NCBI GenBank assembly: GCA_937996235.1
Contig: CALKVK010000011.1
Location: 124,001 to 188,000, forward strand
Direction of reading: 5' to 3'
Length of the DNA stretch: 64,000 nt
From: an uncultured bacterium
GTDB lineage: Bacteria; Planctomycetota; JAJSAM01; JAJVHW01
Part shown: piece by piece, positions 16,138-26,724 of the stretch
How the letters are laid out: each line of letters begins with the position of its first letter
Position numbering within the stretch: position 1 is the stretch's first letter
Notes under the pieces: model-generated
The model's database searches: none
The model's input: only the letters and a program-made list of their open reading frames with translations
What the model was told of the DNA's origin: nothing
Program-made: the position numbers and the translations under genes

Positions 16138-16237
16138 GCCTAACGTTGCCGCTCAGCCGCGAGCGGCGGGGCCAGAGTGTACCGCCTCGGCAAGGCGCGC
16201 GGCCCCGCCGCTCGTCGGCTGCAGCGGCGGGTTAGCC
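16138..16237 (-). other. attC site 5 (proximal)
   Basis: The 100-bp site is bounded by GCCTAAC (16138-16144) and GTTAGCC (16231-16237) on the plus strand. The inner arms contain the same CAGCCGCGAGCGG / CCGCTCGTCGGCTG core. It follows the TIR-like cassette gene, whose TAA stop is inside GTTAGCC. Confidence 0.93.
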
Positions 16238-16618
16238 GGTGCCACCGAGGATCTCGAGAACCGCGCTCTCGAGCGCCCGCGGAAGCTCGCATGACAGGTA
16301 CGGCTGCACTCCTGCGGCGGCGACTTGCACACCGCTTGGATTCCAGAACGCAGATCGCACCTGCAGGTGCAGCGCCGCCTCGGATTCCGTGGCCAACCAC
16401 GACGACGAATCCCACGCCTCATCGAGAACCGCGACGAACACATCGGACCCGGCGAGGACGTCGCGCAAGTTGGCGTACCACGAACCCCAGCGCGCGTCGC
16501 CGCCGTCTCGCGGGTTGATCGGCGAGTGTTCCACGTGCGCTCCGGCGTCTCGCAGCGCCTGAATCAGGTCGCTGGCTGGCCCACGGCTTACGGCCTGCGA
16601 TGAGACGAAGACCTTCAC
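16232..16618 (-). CDS. Cassette-encoded TIR-like single-domain protein
   Basis: The 128-residue protein begins MKVFVSSQAVS, a beta strand with the SS loop typical of TIR-like folds. It later has SDVFVAVLDEAWDSSSWLAT followed by Glu78, matching the S-x-W-x3-E region that holds the catalytic glutamate of NADase-type TIR domains. There is no extra sensor domain or membrane helix. A nucleoside 2-deoxyribosyltransferase-like fold is the alternative. It is the first (newest) cassette of the array. Enzymatic activity is inferred from motif shape only. Confidence 0.6.
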   Translation of the reverse strand: MKVFVSSQAVSRGPASDLIQALRDAGAHVEHSPINPRDGGDARWGSWYANLRDVLAGSDVFVAVLDEAWDSSSWLATESEAALHLQVRSAFWNPSGVQVAAAGVQPYLSCELPRALESAVLEILGGTG

Positions 16619-16631
16619 GAGACCTCAATCC

Positions 16632-16643
16632 GGCTAACGTTGA
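16632..16643 (-). other. Proximal cassette boundary, attI-like core
   Basis: On the minus strand TCAACGTTAGCC precedes the first cassette gene by about 14 bases. It carries a GTTRRRY core but no second arm, as expected for an attI site or its remnant rather than an attC. The 196 bases beyond it (16639-16834) contain no integrase gene, only a pair of 10-base inverted repeats (16666-16675 and 16775-16784). Confidence 0.5.
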
Positions 16644-16834
16644 TTCGATTGCGCGTGGAAGTCCGTTCTCCGCGCGACGGGATCCGGTCAACTGCCCGTC
16701 CCGCGCAGCCCGGAGCGTGTCGATCTGTCAGGTGCGGGAGGCTGGAGGCAGGGGCCGCCGGGCCGATTCGCCGAGCGCGGAGAATCCGTTATCCAGCCCA
16801 GGATAGAGAGTGCGCTTGCGAGGGCAAGTGGGGC

Positions 16835-17347
16835 CTACGACCCCGGCCCGAACGCCGGGTGGAAGCGGATCGGGCCGCTCGGTGCGGGGCCGGACAGGAT
16901 CTGCACCATGAAGTGCTCGGCGGGCAGGTCCGGGGGCGCGTTCGCAGGGGTGGGGACGAAGCCGAAGCGCGTGTAGTAGGCGGTGTCGCCGAGGAGTGTG
17001 CAGCCTGCCGCGCCGAGTTCGCGCAGGGCGCGGTCGCCTGCGCGGACGAGGGCCGAGCCGACGCCGCGGGACTGGTGCGCGGGGACGACGGCGAGCGGAC
17101 CGAGCGCGTACCAGCCGGCCGCGCCGCCTTCGGGACGCGCGGGCGAGTAGGCGATGTGGCCGACGATCACACCCGCGCTCTCCGCGACGAGCGACACGGA
17201 GAGCGCGCCGTCCGAGCGCAGCCGGTCCACGACGTCGGACTCGTCGCCGTCGGCGTACGGCATGCCGCGGAACGCGGCGTCGATCACGGCGCGGATCGTG
17301 TCGGCATCGCCCTCGCGTTCGGGTCGGATCAGAAGTGCCTCGTCCAC
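16835..17347 (-). CDS. GNAT-family N-acetyltransferase
   Basis: The protein is a single GNAT domain of about 170 residues. LLIRPEREGDADTIRAVI is the N-terminal strand/helix. LGPLAVVPAHQSRGVGSALV is the acetyl-CoA pyrophosphate-binding motif A (Q/R-x-x-G-x-G/A) and YYTRFGF is the motif B region. The layout resembles YhbS-type acetyltransferases. The GTG at 17347-17345 was chosen because a GGAGG Shine-Dalgarno lies 7 bases upstream of it; an ATG at 17365 overlaps that site. Substrate unknown. Confidence 0.85.
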   Translation of the reverse strand: MDEALLIRPEREGDADTIRAVIDAAFRGMPYADGDESDVVDRLRSDGALSVSLVAESAGVIVGHIAYSPARPEGGAAGWYALGPLAVVPAHQSRGVGSALVRAGDRALRELGAAGCTLLGDTAYYTRFGFVPTPANAPPDLPAEHFMVQILSGPAPSGPIRFHPAFGPGS

Positions 17348-17393
17348 GGGACATCCTCCCGGCACCGGCTCGGCGGCGGGCGCGGTACGTGCC

Positions 17394-18246
17394 TCATGTC
17401 GGATCCGCGCGACGGCGGGTCAGCAGCCACAGGCACGACGGAACGGCGCCGACGAGTGCCAGCGCCATGTCCTTCTGCGCGTCCCAGCGGTCGCCCTGCT
17501 GCCCGTTGTACCTGTCCGCCATCTCCGGTTGCGGCGGTCATCGTGAGACCCCACTCGAACACCTCGTAGACGGCGCTGAGAGCGCCGACGAAGAGGAACG
17601 CGCCGAACACCGCTGCACCGCGCGACAGCCCGCCGTGGCGCTCCGCCAGGTCGGTGACGACGGGCACGGCCAGCACGCCGAACGCAGCGTGCACGAGGCG
17701 GTCGTAGTGGTTACGCGAGAGGTCGAAGCGCGCGCTGACGCTGAAGCCCAGCAGGTCGCGCGACCAGGCGTCGTACGGGACCATGGACGAGCCCGCATCG
17801 TTCGGCAACTCGCGCGGCGACTGCGGCGGTAACGCAGTCGCCGCGTGGCGCGCGTTCGTGACGGCCGCGCTCTCGTCACGCGGCGGCTCGTCCCGGCCGA
17901 GCCGGAGGCGCGAGATCAAGGAGGCGCGACGAAGTCGGGGTCGAACGCCCCGTTCGAGGAGCGCCGACGCAGAGATCGCGACTCCGGCGACGCGCCGGGC
18001 GCGGGAGTTGCCGAAGGATGCGGGCTGGACCCAGCGGGCGCCTATCGCGTGCAGCGCGAGGAAGAGAAGCACGCAGCCGAAGGCGGTGTCGCCGAGCCAG
18101 CGTCGGCGCGCCGCCATGAAGAGGAGCGGCGCGACGACGACCAGCGGCGCGTGCTGGAGCAGTTGGTCGTGCGGGTACGGCGCGCGGAAAAGCGTCAGCG
18201 CCGTGAACGCCAGCAGACCGACGACGAGCGCGGCCTTTCGGTTCAC
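17394..18246 (-). pseudogene. DUF2238 membrane protein gene, interrupted and frameshifted
   Basis: The N-terminal part (MNRKAALVVGLLAFTALTLF, YPHDQLLQHAP, ALHAIGARW) and the later part (VPYDAWSRDLLG, RNHYDRLVHAAFG, SAVYEVFEWGLTM) match the YjdF/DUF2238 family of multi-pass membrane proteins. Between GARW and VPYDAW about 79 extra codons come from a 237-bp inverted-repeat element (17790-18026). Near 17517-17519 one extra base shifts the frame. The expected C-terminus (NGQQGDRWDAQKDMALAL) is readable in the other frame and ends at 17394. Two independent lesions make a working product unlikely. Confidence 0.75.
17790..18026. mobile_element. 237-bp terminal-inverted-repeat element (MITE-like) in DUF2238 gene
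   Basis: The ends are AGCCCGCATCGTTCGGCAAC and its near-complement at 18001-18026, matching at 23 of 25 inner positions (17791-17815 against 18001-18025). An inner perfect hairpin (GGCGACTGCG 17816-17825 with CGCAGTCGCC 17833-17842) and a second one (CGTGAC...GTCACG) follow. The element encodes no transposase. Its size and AGCCCG outer bases resemble two other 236-bp elements in the window. Confidence 0.65.
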
Positions 18247-18276
18247 GGACGACGACGCTGCTGCGCGAGGCGAGGC

Positions 18277-18777
18277 TCAGCGCGCATCGCGGACTGTCCT
18301 CGCGCGGCCGGTCGCGTCCGCGAAGGCCCACGGCTGCAGGTCCGGGGCCGGCTGCCCCGACGCCACGAGCGCGGCGCGCACCTGCTCGCGATGCGCGGCG
18401 CCGTGGTGCAGCGCCTGCACGACGAGCAGCGACGCGCGGCACGTGTACGTGCCGGCGTCGAGGAGCAGTTCGCGTTCGGCGTCGAACGGCTCGGACAGGA
18501 GCCGCTCCCACCGCGCGGCGGTGTCGTCGACGCGCGCTGCGAGCACGTCGAGGTCGGTCGCCGGGCCTTCGCCGCGGATCCACGCCGGACGGTCGCCGGT
18601 CAGGGTCGCCACGTACGCCGCGTCCGAGCGCACGAAGTGGTCGAGCGTCGCGAGGATGCTGCCGAACCCGCGCGCCGGGGCGACGAGGCGCTCGTGCGGG
18701 ACGGCGCGGCAGGCGTCGAGCAGCGTGCGGCTCGCCCAGGCGGCGTGGCGGAAGGCCTCGCGCAGGATCTCGTCCAC
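18277..18777 (-). CDS. DinB-family protein
   Basis: The 166-residue protein has the four-helix DinB layout. The N-terminal helix is EAFRHAAWASRTLLDAC. The first metal-ligand histidine is in LATLDHFVRSD, and the distal pair comes in VVQALHHGAAHREQV, the usual H-x3-H. DinB proteins are metal-binding four-helix bundles, some acting as mycothiol- or bacillithiol-dependent transferases. It lies 22 bases downstream of a VOC protein on the same strand, a common pairing of small-molecule enzymes. Confidence 0.85.
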   Translation of the reverse strand: MDEILREAFRHAAWASRTLLDACRAVPHERLVAPARGFGSILATLDHFVRSDAAYVATLTGDRPAWIRGEGPATDLDVLAARVDDTAARWERLLSEPFDAERELLLDAGTYTCRASLLVVQALHHGAAHREQVRAALVASGQPAPDLQPWAFADATGRARTVRDAR

Positions 18778-18799
18778 GAGTCGGCTCCCTCCGTTCGCG

Positions 18800-19186
18800 T
18801 CAGCGCGCCGGCCGCGGCACGTGCTGGTCCACGAGGATGCGGTTGCCGTCGGGATCGACGAGCATCAGGCACGCCGGCCCGGTGGACGCGTCGTCGGCCT
18901 GCATGGTCGGCTCGATGCCCGCCGCGCGCAGCGCCTGCTGGATCTCGCGCACGTCGTCGAACTCGGGCAGCGCGGTGCCGTTGCGGTCCCAGCCGGGATT
19001 GAAGGTGAGGAGGTTGCGGTCGAACATCCCCTGGAAGAGGCCGATCGTCGCGGTCTCGTTCTGGAGGATGAGCCAGTTCTGCGCGGCGTCGCCGAAGACC
19101 GCGCGGAAGCCGAGCGTCTCGTAGAACGCACGCGACGCTGCGAGGTCCTTCACCGCGAGACTGATCGAGAAGTTGCCGAGCCGCAT
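18800..19186 (-). CDS. VOC-family (glyoxalase-like) protein
   Basis: The 128-residue protein has two beta-alpha-beta-beta-beta modules. The first starts NFSISLAVKDLAASRAFYET and the second ends with PACLMLVDPDGNRILVDQH, the VOC signature with a terminal ligand residue. This fits glyoxalase/bleomycin-resistance-type metal-dependent domains; the substrate cannot be read from sequence. It is upstream of a DinB gene with a short gap, so the two may be cotranscribed. Confidence 0.88.
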   Translation of the reverse strand: MRLGNFSISLAVKDLAASRAFYETLGFRAVFGDAAQNWLILQNETATIGLFQGMFDRNLLTFNPGWDRNGTALPEFDDVREIQQALRAAGIEPTMQADDASTGPACLMLVDPDGNRILVDQHVPRPAR

Positions 19187-19285
19187 GTCGGTCTCCTGCT
19201 GCGCACCGCTCGCGACGTGAGCGGCAGTCGCGAGTGTAGCGGGCCTGCGGAGCGCCGTGCCCCACGGCGGCGGGTCGCTCGGAAC

Positions 19286-20332
19286 TTACGGTCGCGCCTC
19301 GAGGATCAGGTTGAACGGCGTCTCGGTCGCGCGGCGGAAGCGCGTGAAGCCGGCCTCTTCGAAGACCGCGCGCAGGCGCGCCTCGCCGGCCTGCGCGCCG
19401 AGTCCGAGTCCCACCTCCTGCGAGAGGGAGTTCGGCGTGCAGATGAACGTGGACGCGGCGTAGTAGAGGCGCCCCACGGGGTTGAGGTTGTCCTCGAGTC
19501 GGTCGCCGGCGAACGGCTCGACGAGCAGCACGGTGCCGTCGGGCGCGAGCGCCTCGCGCGCGTGGCGCGCCGCCCCCACCGGGTCGCCCATGTCGTGCAG
19601 GCAGTCGAAGAAGCAGACGAGGTCGTAGCCCGTGCCGGGGAACGCCTTGGCCGTCGCGACCTCGCACGTCACGCGCTCCGCGACCCCGCCCTCCGCGGCG
19701 CGGGCGCGCGCGGTCTCGATCGACGCGGGGTGCGAGTCGAACGCCGCGAAGCGCGACGCCGGGAAGGCCTGCGCCATGATCACCGTGGACGCGCCGTGAC
19801 CGCAGCCGACGTCGGCGACCTGCGCCCCCGACTCGAGCTTCGCCACGACACCCTCGAGCGCGGGCAGCCACTCGGTCACGAGGTGCGCGCGATAGCCGGG
19901 ACGGAAGAAGCGCTCGGTGCCGGCGAACAGGCAGGGGTGGTGGTCGCCCCAGCGCAGCGCGCCGTCGCCACGCATCGCGGCCACGACCTTGTCCTTGTCG
20001 AAGAACATGCTCGCGAGCACGACGGCACCGCCCGCGATGAACACGGGAGAATCGGCGTGCGCCAGCGCGAGCGCGTGCTCCTCCGGCAGCCGGAAACGAC
20101 CCTCCGACGTCTCGAGATACCCCGCCGAGGCCTGGGCGCGCAGCCACTCGTGGACGAGGCGCGGGTGGCACGACGTGCGTTGCGCGAGTTCCTCGGCGGT
20201 GGTGAGAGCGCCGTCCGCGAGCGCGCGGTAGAGCCCGAGCTCGTCGCCGACGATCACGCTCGCGAAGAGCGCCGCGCCGCCCATGTCGCCCACCAGCCGG
20301 CCCATGAAGGCGTTCAGCTTCGCCTCGTCCAT
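19286..20332 (-). CDS. Class I SAM-dependent methyltransferase with winged-helix N-domain
   Basis: The 348-residue protein has an N-terminal winged-helix-like region (about residues 20-100), including GLYRALADGALTTAEELAQR and RLVHEWLRAQASAGYLE. A Rossmann methyltransferase domain follows, with motif I VADVGCGHGASTVIMAQAFP near residue 170 and acidic residues in DLVCFFDCLHDMGDP. This layout occurs in Rv2258c-like methyltransferases. It probably dimerises through the N-domain. Substrate unknown. It is followed on the same strand, after 99 bases, by the VOC gene. Confidence 0.88.
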   Translation of the reverse strand: MDEAKLNAFMGRLVGDMGGAALFASVIVGDELGLYRALADGALTTAEELAQRTSCHPRLVHEWLRAQASAGYLETSEGRFRLPEEHALALAHADSPVFIAGGAVVLASMFFDKDKVVAAMRGDGALRWGDHHPCLFAGTERFFRPGYRAHLVTEWLPALEGVVAKLESGAQVADVGCGHGASTVIMAQAFPASRFAAFDSHPASIETARARAAEGGVAERVTCEVATAKAFPGTGYDLVCFFDCLHDMGDPVGAARHAREALAPDGTVLLVEPFAGDRLEDNLNPVGRLYYAASTFICTPNSLSQEVGLGLGAQAGEARLRAVFEEAGFTRFRRATETPFNLILEARP

Positions 20333-20540
20333 CGCACCCGCTCCCTTCGCACGCCTCGGCGCACGTCACGCGCGCGGCGCGCGCCTGCCCTGCTACACCC
20401 GACGCGCCGTCCACGGCGCGCCGCGGCGCGACCGCGCGAGTCTACGCGCGGCGTGTGAGGGGTACACACCGGTGGAGCGAGTACCGCGACTGCACCGCTT
20501 CGGACGGTCCGGCGCTACGCGGGGTCGCCGGACGCCGCGG

Positions 20541-20747
20541 TCACGACGCGCTGGGCCGCCAGAGCGCTGCGTTGAGGACGGACCAGAGGTGGAAGAGCCA
20601 GCCGAGCAGGAAGATCCAGGCGATGCCGGCCGCGACGAAGAAGAAGAGCGCGGCGAGCACGCGTCCCTGCACGAGCTGGCCGAGCCCGGGCACGAAGAAG
20701 CTGCAGACGGCGGCGAGGACGTTCGCGGTGGAGCCTTGTCCGGACAT
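20541..20747 (-). CDS. Small two-helix membrane protein
   Basis: The 68-residue protein reads MSGQGSTANVLAAVCSFFVP then GLGQLVQGRVLAALFFFVAA, followed by a second hydrophobic helix and SVLNAALW. The PGLGQL..GR motif between helices is typical of short TM2-like or DUF5683-like membrane proteins of unknown role. There are about 200 bases without a gene on its 3' side, up to the methyltransferase start. Confidence 0.75.
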   Translation of the reverse strand: MSGQGSTANVLAAVCSFFVPGLGQLVQGRVLAALFFFVAAGIAWIFLLGWLFHLWSVLNAALWRPSAS

Positions 20748-20815
20748 GGTTCACTCCAACCGGCGCAGCGGCGCCGGGGATCGGTGGAGTGTAGGCGAGC
20801 GCCCCGGAACGACGA

Positions 20816-20845
20816 CGCGGCGGACGGCGTGCACCGTCCGCCGCG
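20816..20845 (-). terminator. Hairpin terminator after glutamate dehydrogenase
   Basis: A perfect 12-base stem (CGCGGCGGACGG at 20816-20827 and CCGTCCGCCGCG at 20834-20845) closes a six-base loop 15 bases beyond the gdh stop codon. The following bases on the transcribed strand are only mildly T-rich (TCGTCGTTCC), so termination may be partly Rho-assisted. Confidence 0.6.
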
Positions 20846-20859
20846 TGGACCGTCCGCCG

Positions 20860-22230
20860 CTACATCAGCCCGCAGGAGAGCACGGCGTCCGCGACCTTCA
20901 CGAAGCCGCCCACGTTCGCGCCCTTCACGTAGTTGACGTAGCCGCCGTCGCCGTTGCGCCCGTAGCGGACGCACTGCGCGTGGATCTTCTGCATGATGTC
21001 GTGCAGCCGCGCGTCCACCTCCTCGCGCGTCCAGCTCAGGCGCTGCGCGTTCTGCGTCTGTTCGAGACCCGAGACGGCGACGCCGCCCGCGTTCGCGGCC
21101 TTGCCCGGACCGTAGAGGACCTTCGAGCGCAGGAACACGTGGATGCCGTCGAGGTCGGTCGGCATGTTCGCGCCCTCGGCCACCGCGATCGCTCCGTTGT
21201 CCACGAGGAGCTGCGCCTCGTCGCCGACGATCTCGTTCTGGGTCGCGCACGGGAACACGAGCTGCGCGGGCACGCCCCACGGCTTCTTCCCGCGCACGTA
21301 TGCGATCTCGGGGAAGCGCTCGGCCATCTCGTGCAGGCGGCCGCGGCGCACCTCCTTCAGGTCCTTGAGGAACGCGAGGTGCTCCTCGCGGAAGCCGTCC
21401 TTCGCGAGCACGTAGCCGTCGGACTCGGAGACGGTCAGCACCTTCGCGCCGAGGTGCAGCAGCTTCTCGACGCAGTAGATCGCCACGTTGCCCGCGCCCG
21501 ACACGAGCGCGGTCTTGCCCGCGACGCCCTCGCCGCGCTCGCGCAGCATCTGCTCGACGAAGTACACGGTGCCGTAGCCCGTCGCCTCGGTGCGGATCGG
21601 GCTGCCGCCGAAGCTGAGGCCCTTGCCCGTGATGACGCCCGCGAAGCGCCCGGTGATGCGCTTGTACTGGCCGAAGAGGTAGCTCACCTCGCGGCCGCCG
21701 ACGCCGATGTCGCCCGCGGGCACGTCCACGTCCTCCCCGATGAACGGGTAGAGGCTCGTCATGAACGCCTGGCAGAAGCGCATGATCTCGCGCTGGCTCT
21801 TGCCCTTCGGGTCGAAGTTCGAGCCGCCCTTGCCGCCGCCCATCGGCAGCGTCGTGAGCGCGTTCTTGAAGACCTGCTCGAAGGCCAGGAACTTCAGCGT
21901 CCCGAGCGTCACGCTCGGGTGGAAGCGCAGACCGCCCTTGTACGGGCCGATCGCGTTGCACATCTGCACGCGCCAGCCGCGGTTCACGTGCGGCGCGCCG
22001 TGGTCGTCCTCCCAGCACACGCGGAAGGTCACGATGCGATCGGGCTCCGTCAGCCGTTCGAGCAGGCAGTGCTCGCGGTAGCGCGGGTGCTCGAGGATGA
22101 ACGGCATCAGCCAGTCCACGACCTCGGACACCGCCTGGTGGAACTCCGGCTGGCCGGGGTTGCGATCGCACAGCCCCTGCATGAATGCCGCCGCCGCCTG
22201 CTTCGCCTCTCGCTCCAGCGTCTCCGACAC
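20860..22230 (-). CDS. gdhA: NADP-type glutamate dehydrogenase
   Basis: The enzyme interconverts 2-oxoglutarate plus ammonia and glutamate. The 456-residue protein fits the small hexameric class. GYKGG-type substrate residues are in GPYKGGLRFHPSV, the catalytic lysine region is LPMGGGKGGSNFDPKGKS, the cofactor fold has LVSGAGNVAIYC, and FPCATQNEI and EGANMPTD follow. The GTG at 22230-22228 has an AGGAGG site six bases upstream, which fixes the start; earlier frames lack conserved sequence. The 207 bases between this start and the next gene show no gene. Confidence 0.95.
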   Translation of the reverse strand: MSETLEREAKQAAAAFMQGLCDRNPGQPEFHQAVSEVVDWLMPFILEHPRYREHCLLERLTEPDRIVTFRVCWEDDHGAPHVNRGWRVQMCNAIGPYKGGLRFHPSVTLGTLKFLAFEQVFKNALTTLPMGGGKGGSNFDPKGKSQREIMRFCQAFMTSLYPFIGEDVDVPAGDIGVGGREVSYLFGQYKRITGRFAGVITGKGLSFGGSPIRTEATGYGTVYFVEQMLRERGEGVAGKTALVSGAGNVAIYCVEKLLHLGAKVLTVSESDGYVLAKDGFREEHLAFLKDLKEVRRGRLHEMAERFPEIAYVRGKKPWGVPAQLVFPCATQNEIVGDEAQLLVDNGAIAVAEGANMPTDLDGIHVFLRSKVLYGPGKAANAGGVAVSGLEQTQNAQRLSWTREEVDARLHDIMQKIHAQCVRYGRNGDGGYVNYVKGANVGGFVKVADAVLSCGLM

Positions 22231-22437
22231 GGAATCCTCCTTCCGACCTCCGTACCGACGCACCCCGGCGGGAACGCACCGCACCGGGCCGCGCACAGCG
22301 CGCCGCTGCGCACACCGTGCACGCGCCCGCAGAACGCGCGGCACGCGGCATCCACCGCGACGAGTGCGCCATGCTCGCCGACGACCCTCGGGCCATCGTG
22401 TGAGCGCGATCACGTAATCCGGGGCGGAGACGCCGGC

Positions 22438-25680
<3,243 letters not shown>

Positions 25681-25785
25681 GGGGCGCAGGGTAGCGCGGA
25701 GGCGCGCACGCGCCGCCCCGCGAGTTCTTCCGGGCGGGCGTAAGCTCTCCCGCGCTTGCGTGGCGGCTCTGGCAGGAGGTGTCGC

Positions 25786-26715
25786 GTGCGTCTCTCCAGC
25801 GTGGCTCTGTGCGTACTCGTGGCGTTCGCAGGTCCGGTCGCGTTCGCCGAGCGCTTCACGCACCGGCTCGACAACGTCGCCCAGGAAGTGTCCGCGCGCG
25901 ACGCCGAGCTCGGCGAGCCGGAGAACGCGGCCGAGCACAAGCTCGACGTCGCCTTCACGAAGGTGCTGCAGGAACTGGCGAAGGACACGAACTCGCTCGC
26001 CGCGGACCTGAAGTCGGCCGCGAAGGTGACGAAGCGCCTCACGAAGGCGCTCCCCGACGACGGCGGGATCCTGGAGCTGCTGGAGTCCGCGGCGTCGGGC
26101 TACGCGTCCTCCCTCGCCGAGGACGCCGCGTCGCTGCGCGTCACGCTCGCGGGCGCGGGCAGCGGACGCGCCGCGCGCAAGGCGGGCGCGGCCCTCGACA
26201 AGGCCGCAGCGCAGCTCGAGACGGCGCTCTCGGAGAGCGACCCGAACAAGGTGCTGCGCGCGCTGCGCAAGGCGGAGCACGAGATCGCCAAGGCGCGCAA
26301 GCTGCTCCAGGGCGCCGGTCCGTCGTGCGAGGGGCGCGCGCTCGCGGCCGGCGAGAGCCTGGACGCCAACTACGGCGACGCACCGTTCGTCGCGGACTCC
26401 GTGGAGGCGTCGCTCGCCCCGGGCGGCGGAGGCGGCATCTCGTTCCACCGCTGCTCGGTCGCCGTGCCGGACTTCCTGTCGATCGCGTTCTCGGGAACGC
26501 CCCCGGTGAACGAGTTCCTCATGGTCAGTGCGGGACCCTCCGCGTACGTCATCTCGCACGGGAGCAGCGCGAGCCCGTTCGACGTGCAGGACGCGACGGG
26601 CACGCTCGTCTTCACGGAGGTCGACACGACCTCGGGCACGTACGCCGGCAACTTCGACGTCACGATCGGGGGCGTGGCGGTCTCGGCCTCGTTCCGCGTC
26701 CGGAACGTCCGGTAG
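25786..26715 (+). CDS. Secreted helical protein with C-terminal beta domain, unknown
   Basis: The protein has 309 residues. A signal peptide (MRLSSVALCVLVAFAGPVAF A) is followed by an Ala/Lys/Leu-rich amphipathic region to about residue 185, including AAKVTKRLTKALPDDGG and KAGAALDKAAAQLETAL. A Gly-rich turn leads to a beta-type C-terminal domain (FHRCSVAVPDFLSIAFSG onwards). The GTG at 25786 has a perfect AGGAGG six bases upstream. The same two-part plan recurs at 36020-37042, with looser similarity at 42053 and 60621. No known family recognised. Confidence 0.8.
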   Translation: MRLSSVALCVLVAFAGPVAFAERFTHRLDNVAQEVSARDAELGEPENAAEHKLDVAFTKVLQELAKDTNSLAADLKSAAKVTKRLTKALPDDGGILELLESAASGYASSLAEDAASLRVTLAGAGSGRAARKAGAALDKAAAQLETALSESDPNKVLRALRKAEHEIAKARKLLQGAGPSCEGRALAAGESLDANYGDAPFVADSVEASLAPGGGGGISFHRCSVAVPDFLSIAFSGTPPVNEFLMVSAGPSAYVISHGSSASPFDVQDATGTLVFTEVDTTSGTYAGNFDVTIGGVAVSASFRVRNVR

Positions 26716-26724
26716 CCGCCCCGC

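Larger units (their letters stand above)
14298..16638 (-). mobile_element. Integron gene-cassette array without integrase (CALIN)
   Basis: Five attC sites of exactly 100 bp separate five small minus-strand genes. Reading leftwards from the boundary at 16638, the cassettes are: 16637-16144 (494 bp, TIR-like), 16143-15807 (337 bp), 15806-15466 (341 bp), 15465-14755 (711 bp, TPR) and 14754-14304 (451 bp). Each begins with TTAGSC or TTGGGC and ends with the G of the R' box, as expected for IntI recombination between G and TTRRRY. No tyrosine recombinase gene is present in the window. All genes have the same orientation and each reads into its attC. Confidence 0.9.

Noticed and set aside
14298..16237. 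Regularly repeated palindromes considered as a CRISPR array
   Set aside because: Repeats are 100 bp, spaced by 237-611 bases, and each spacer holds a gene; R-box ends identify attC sites instead.
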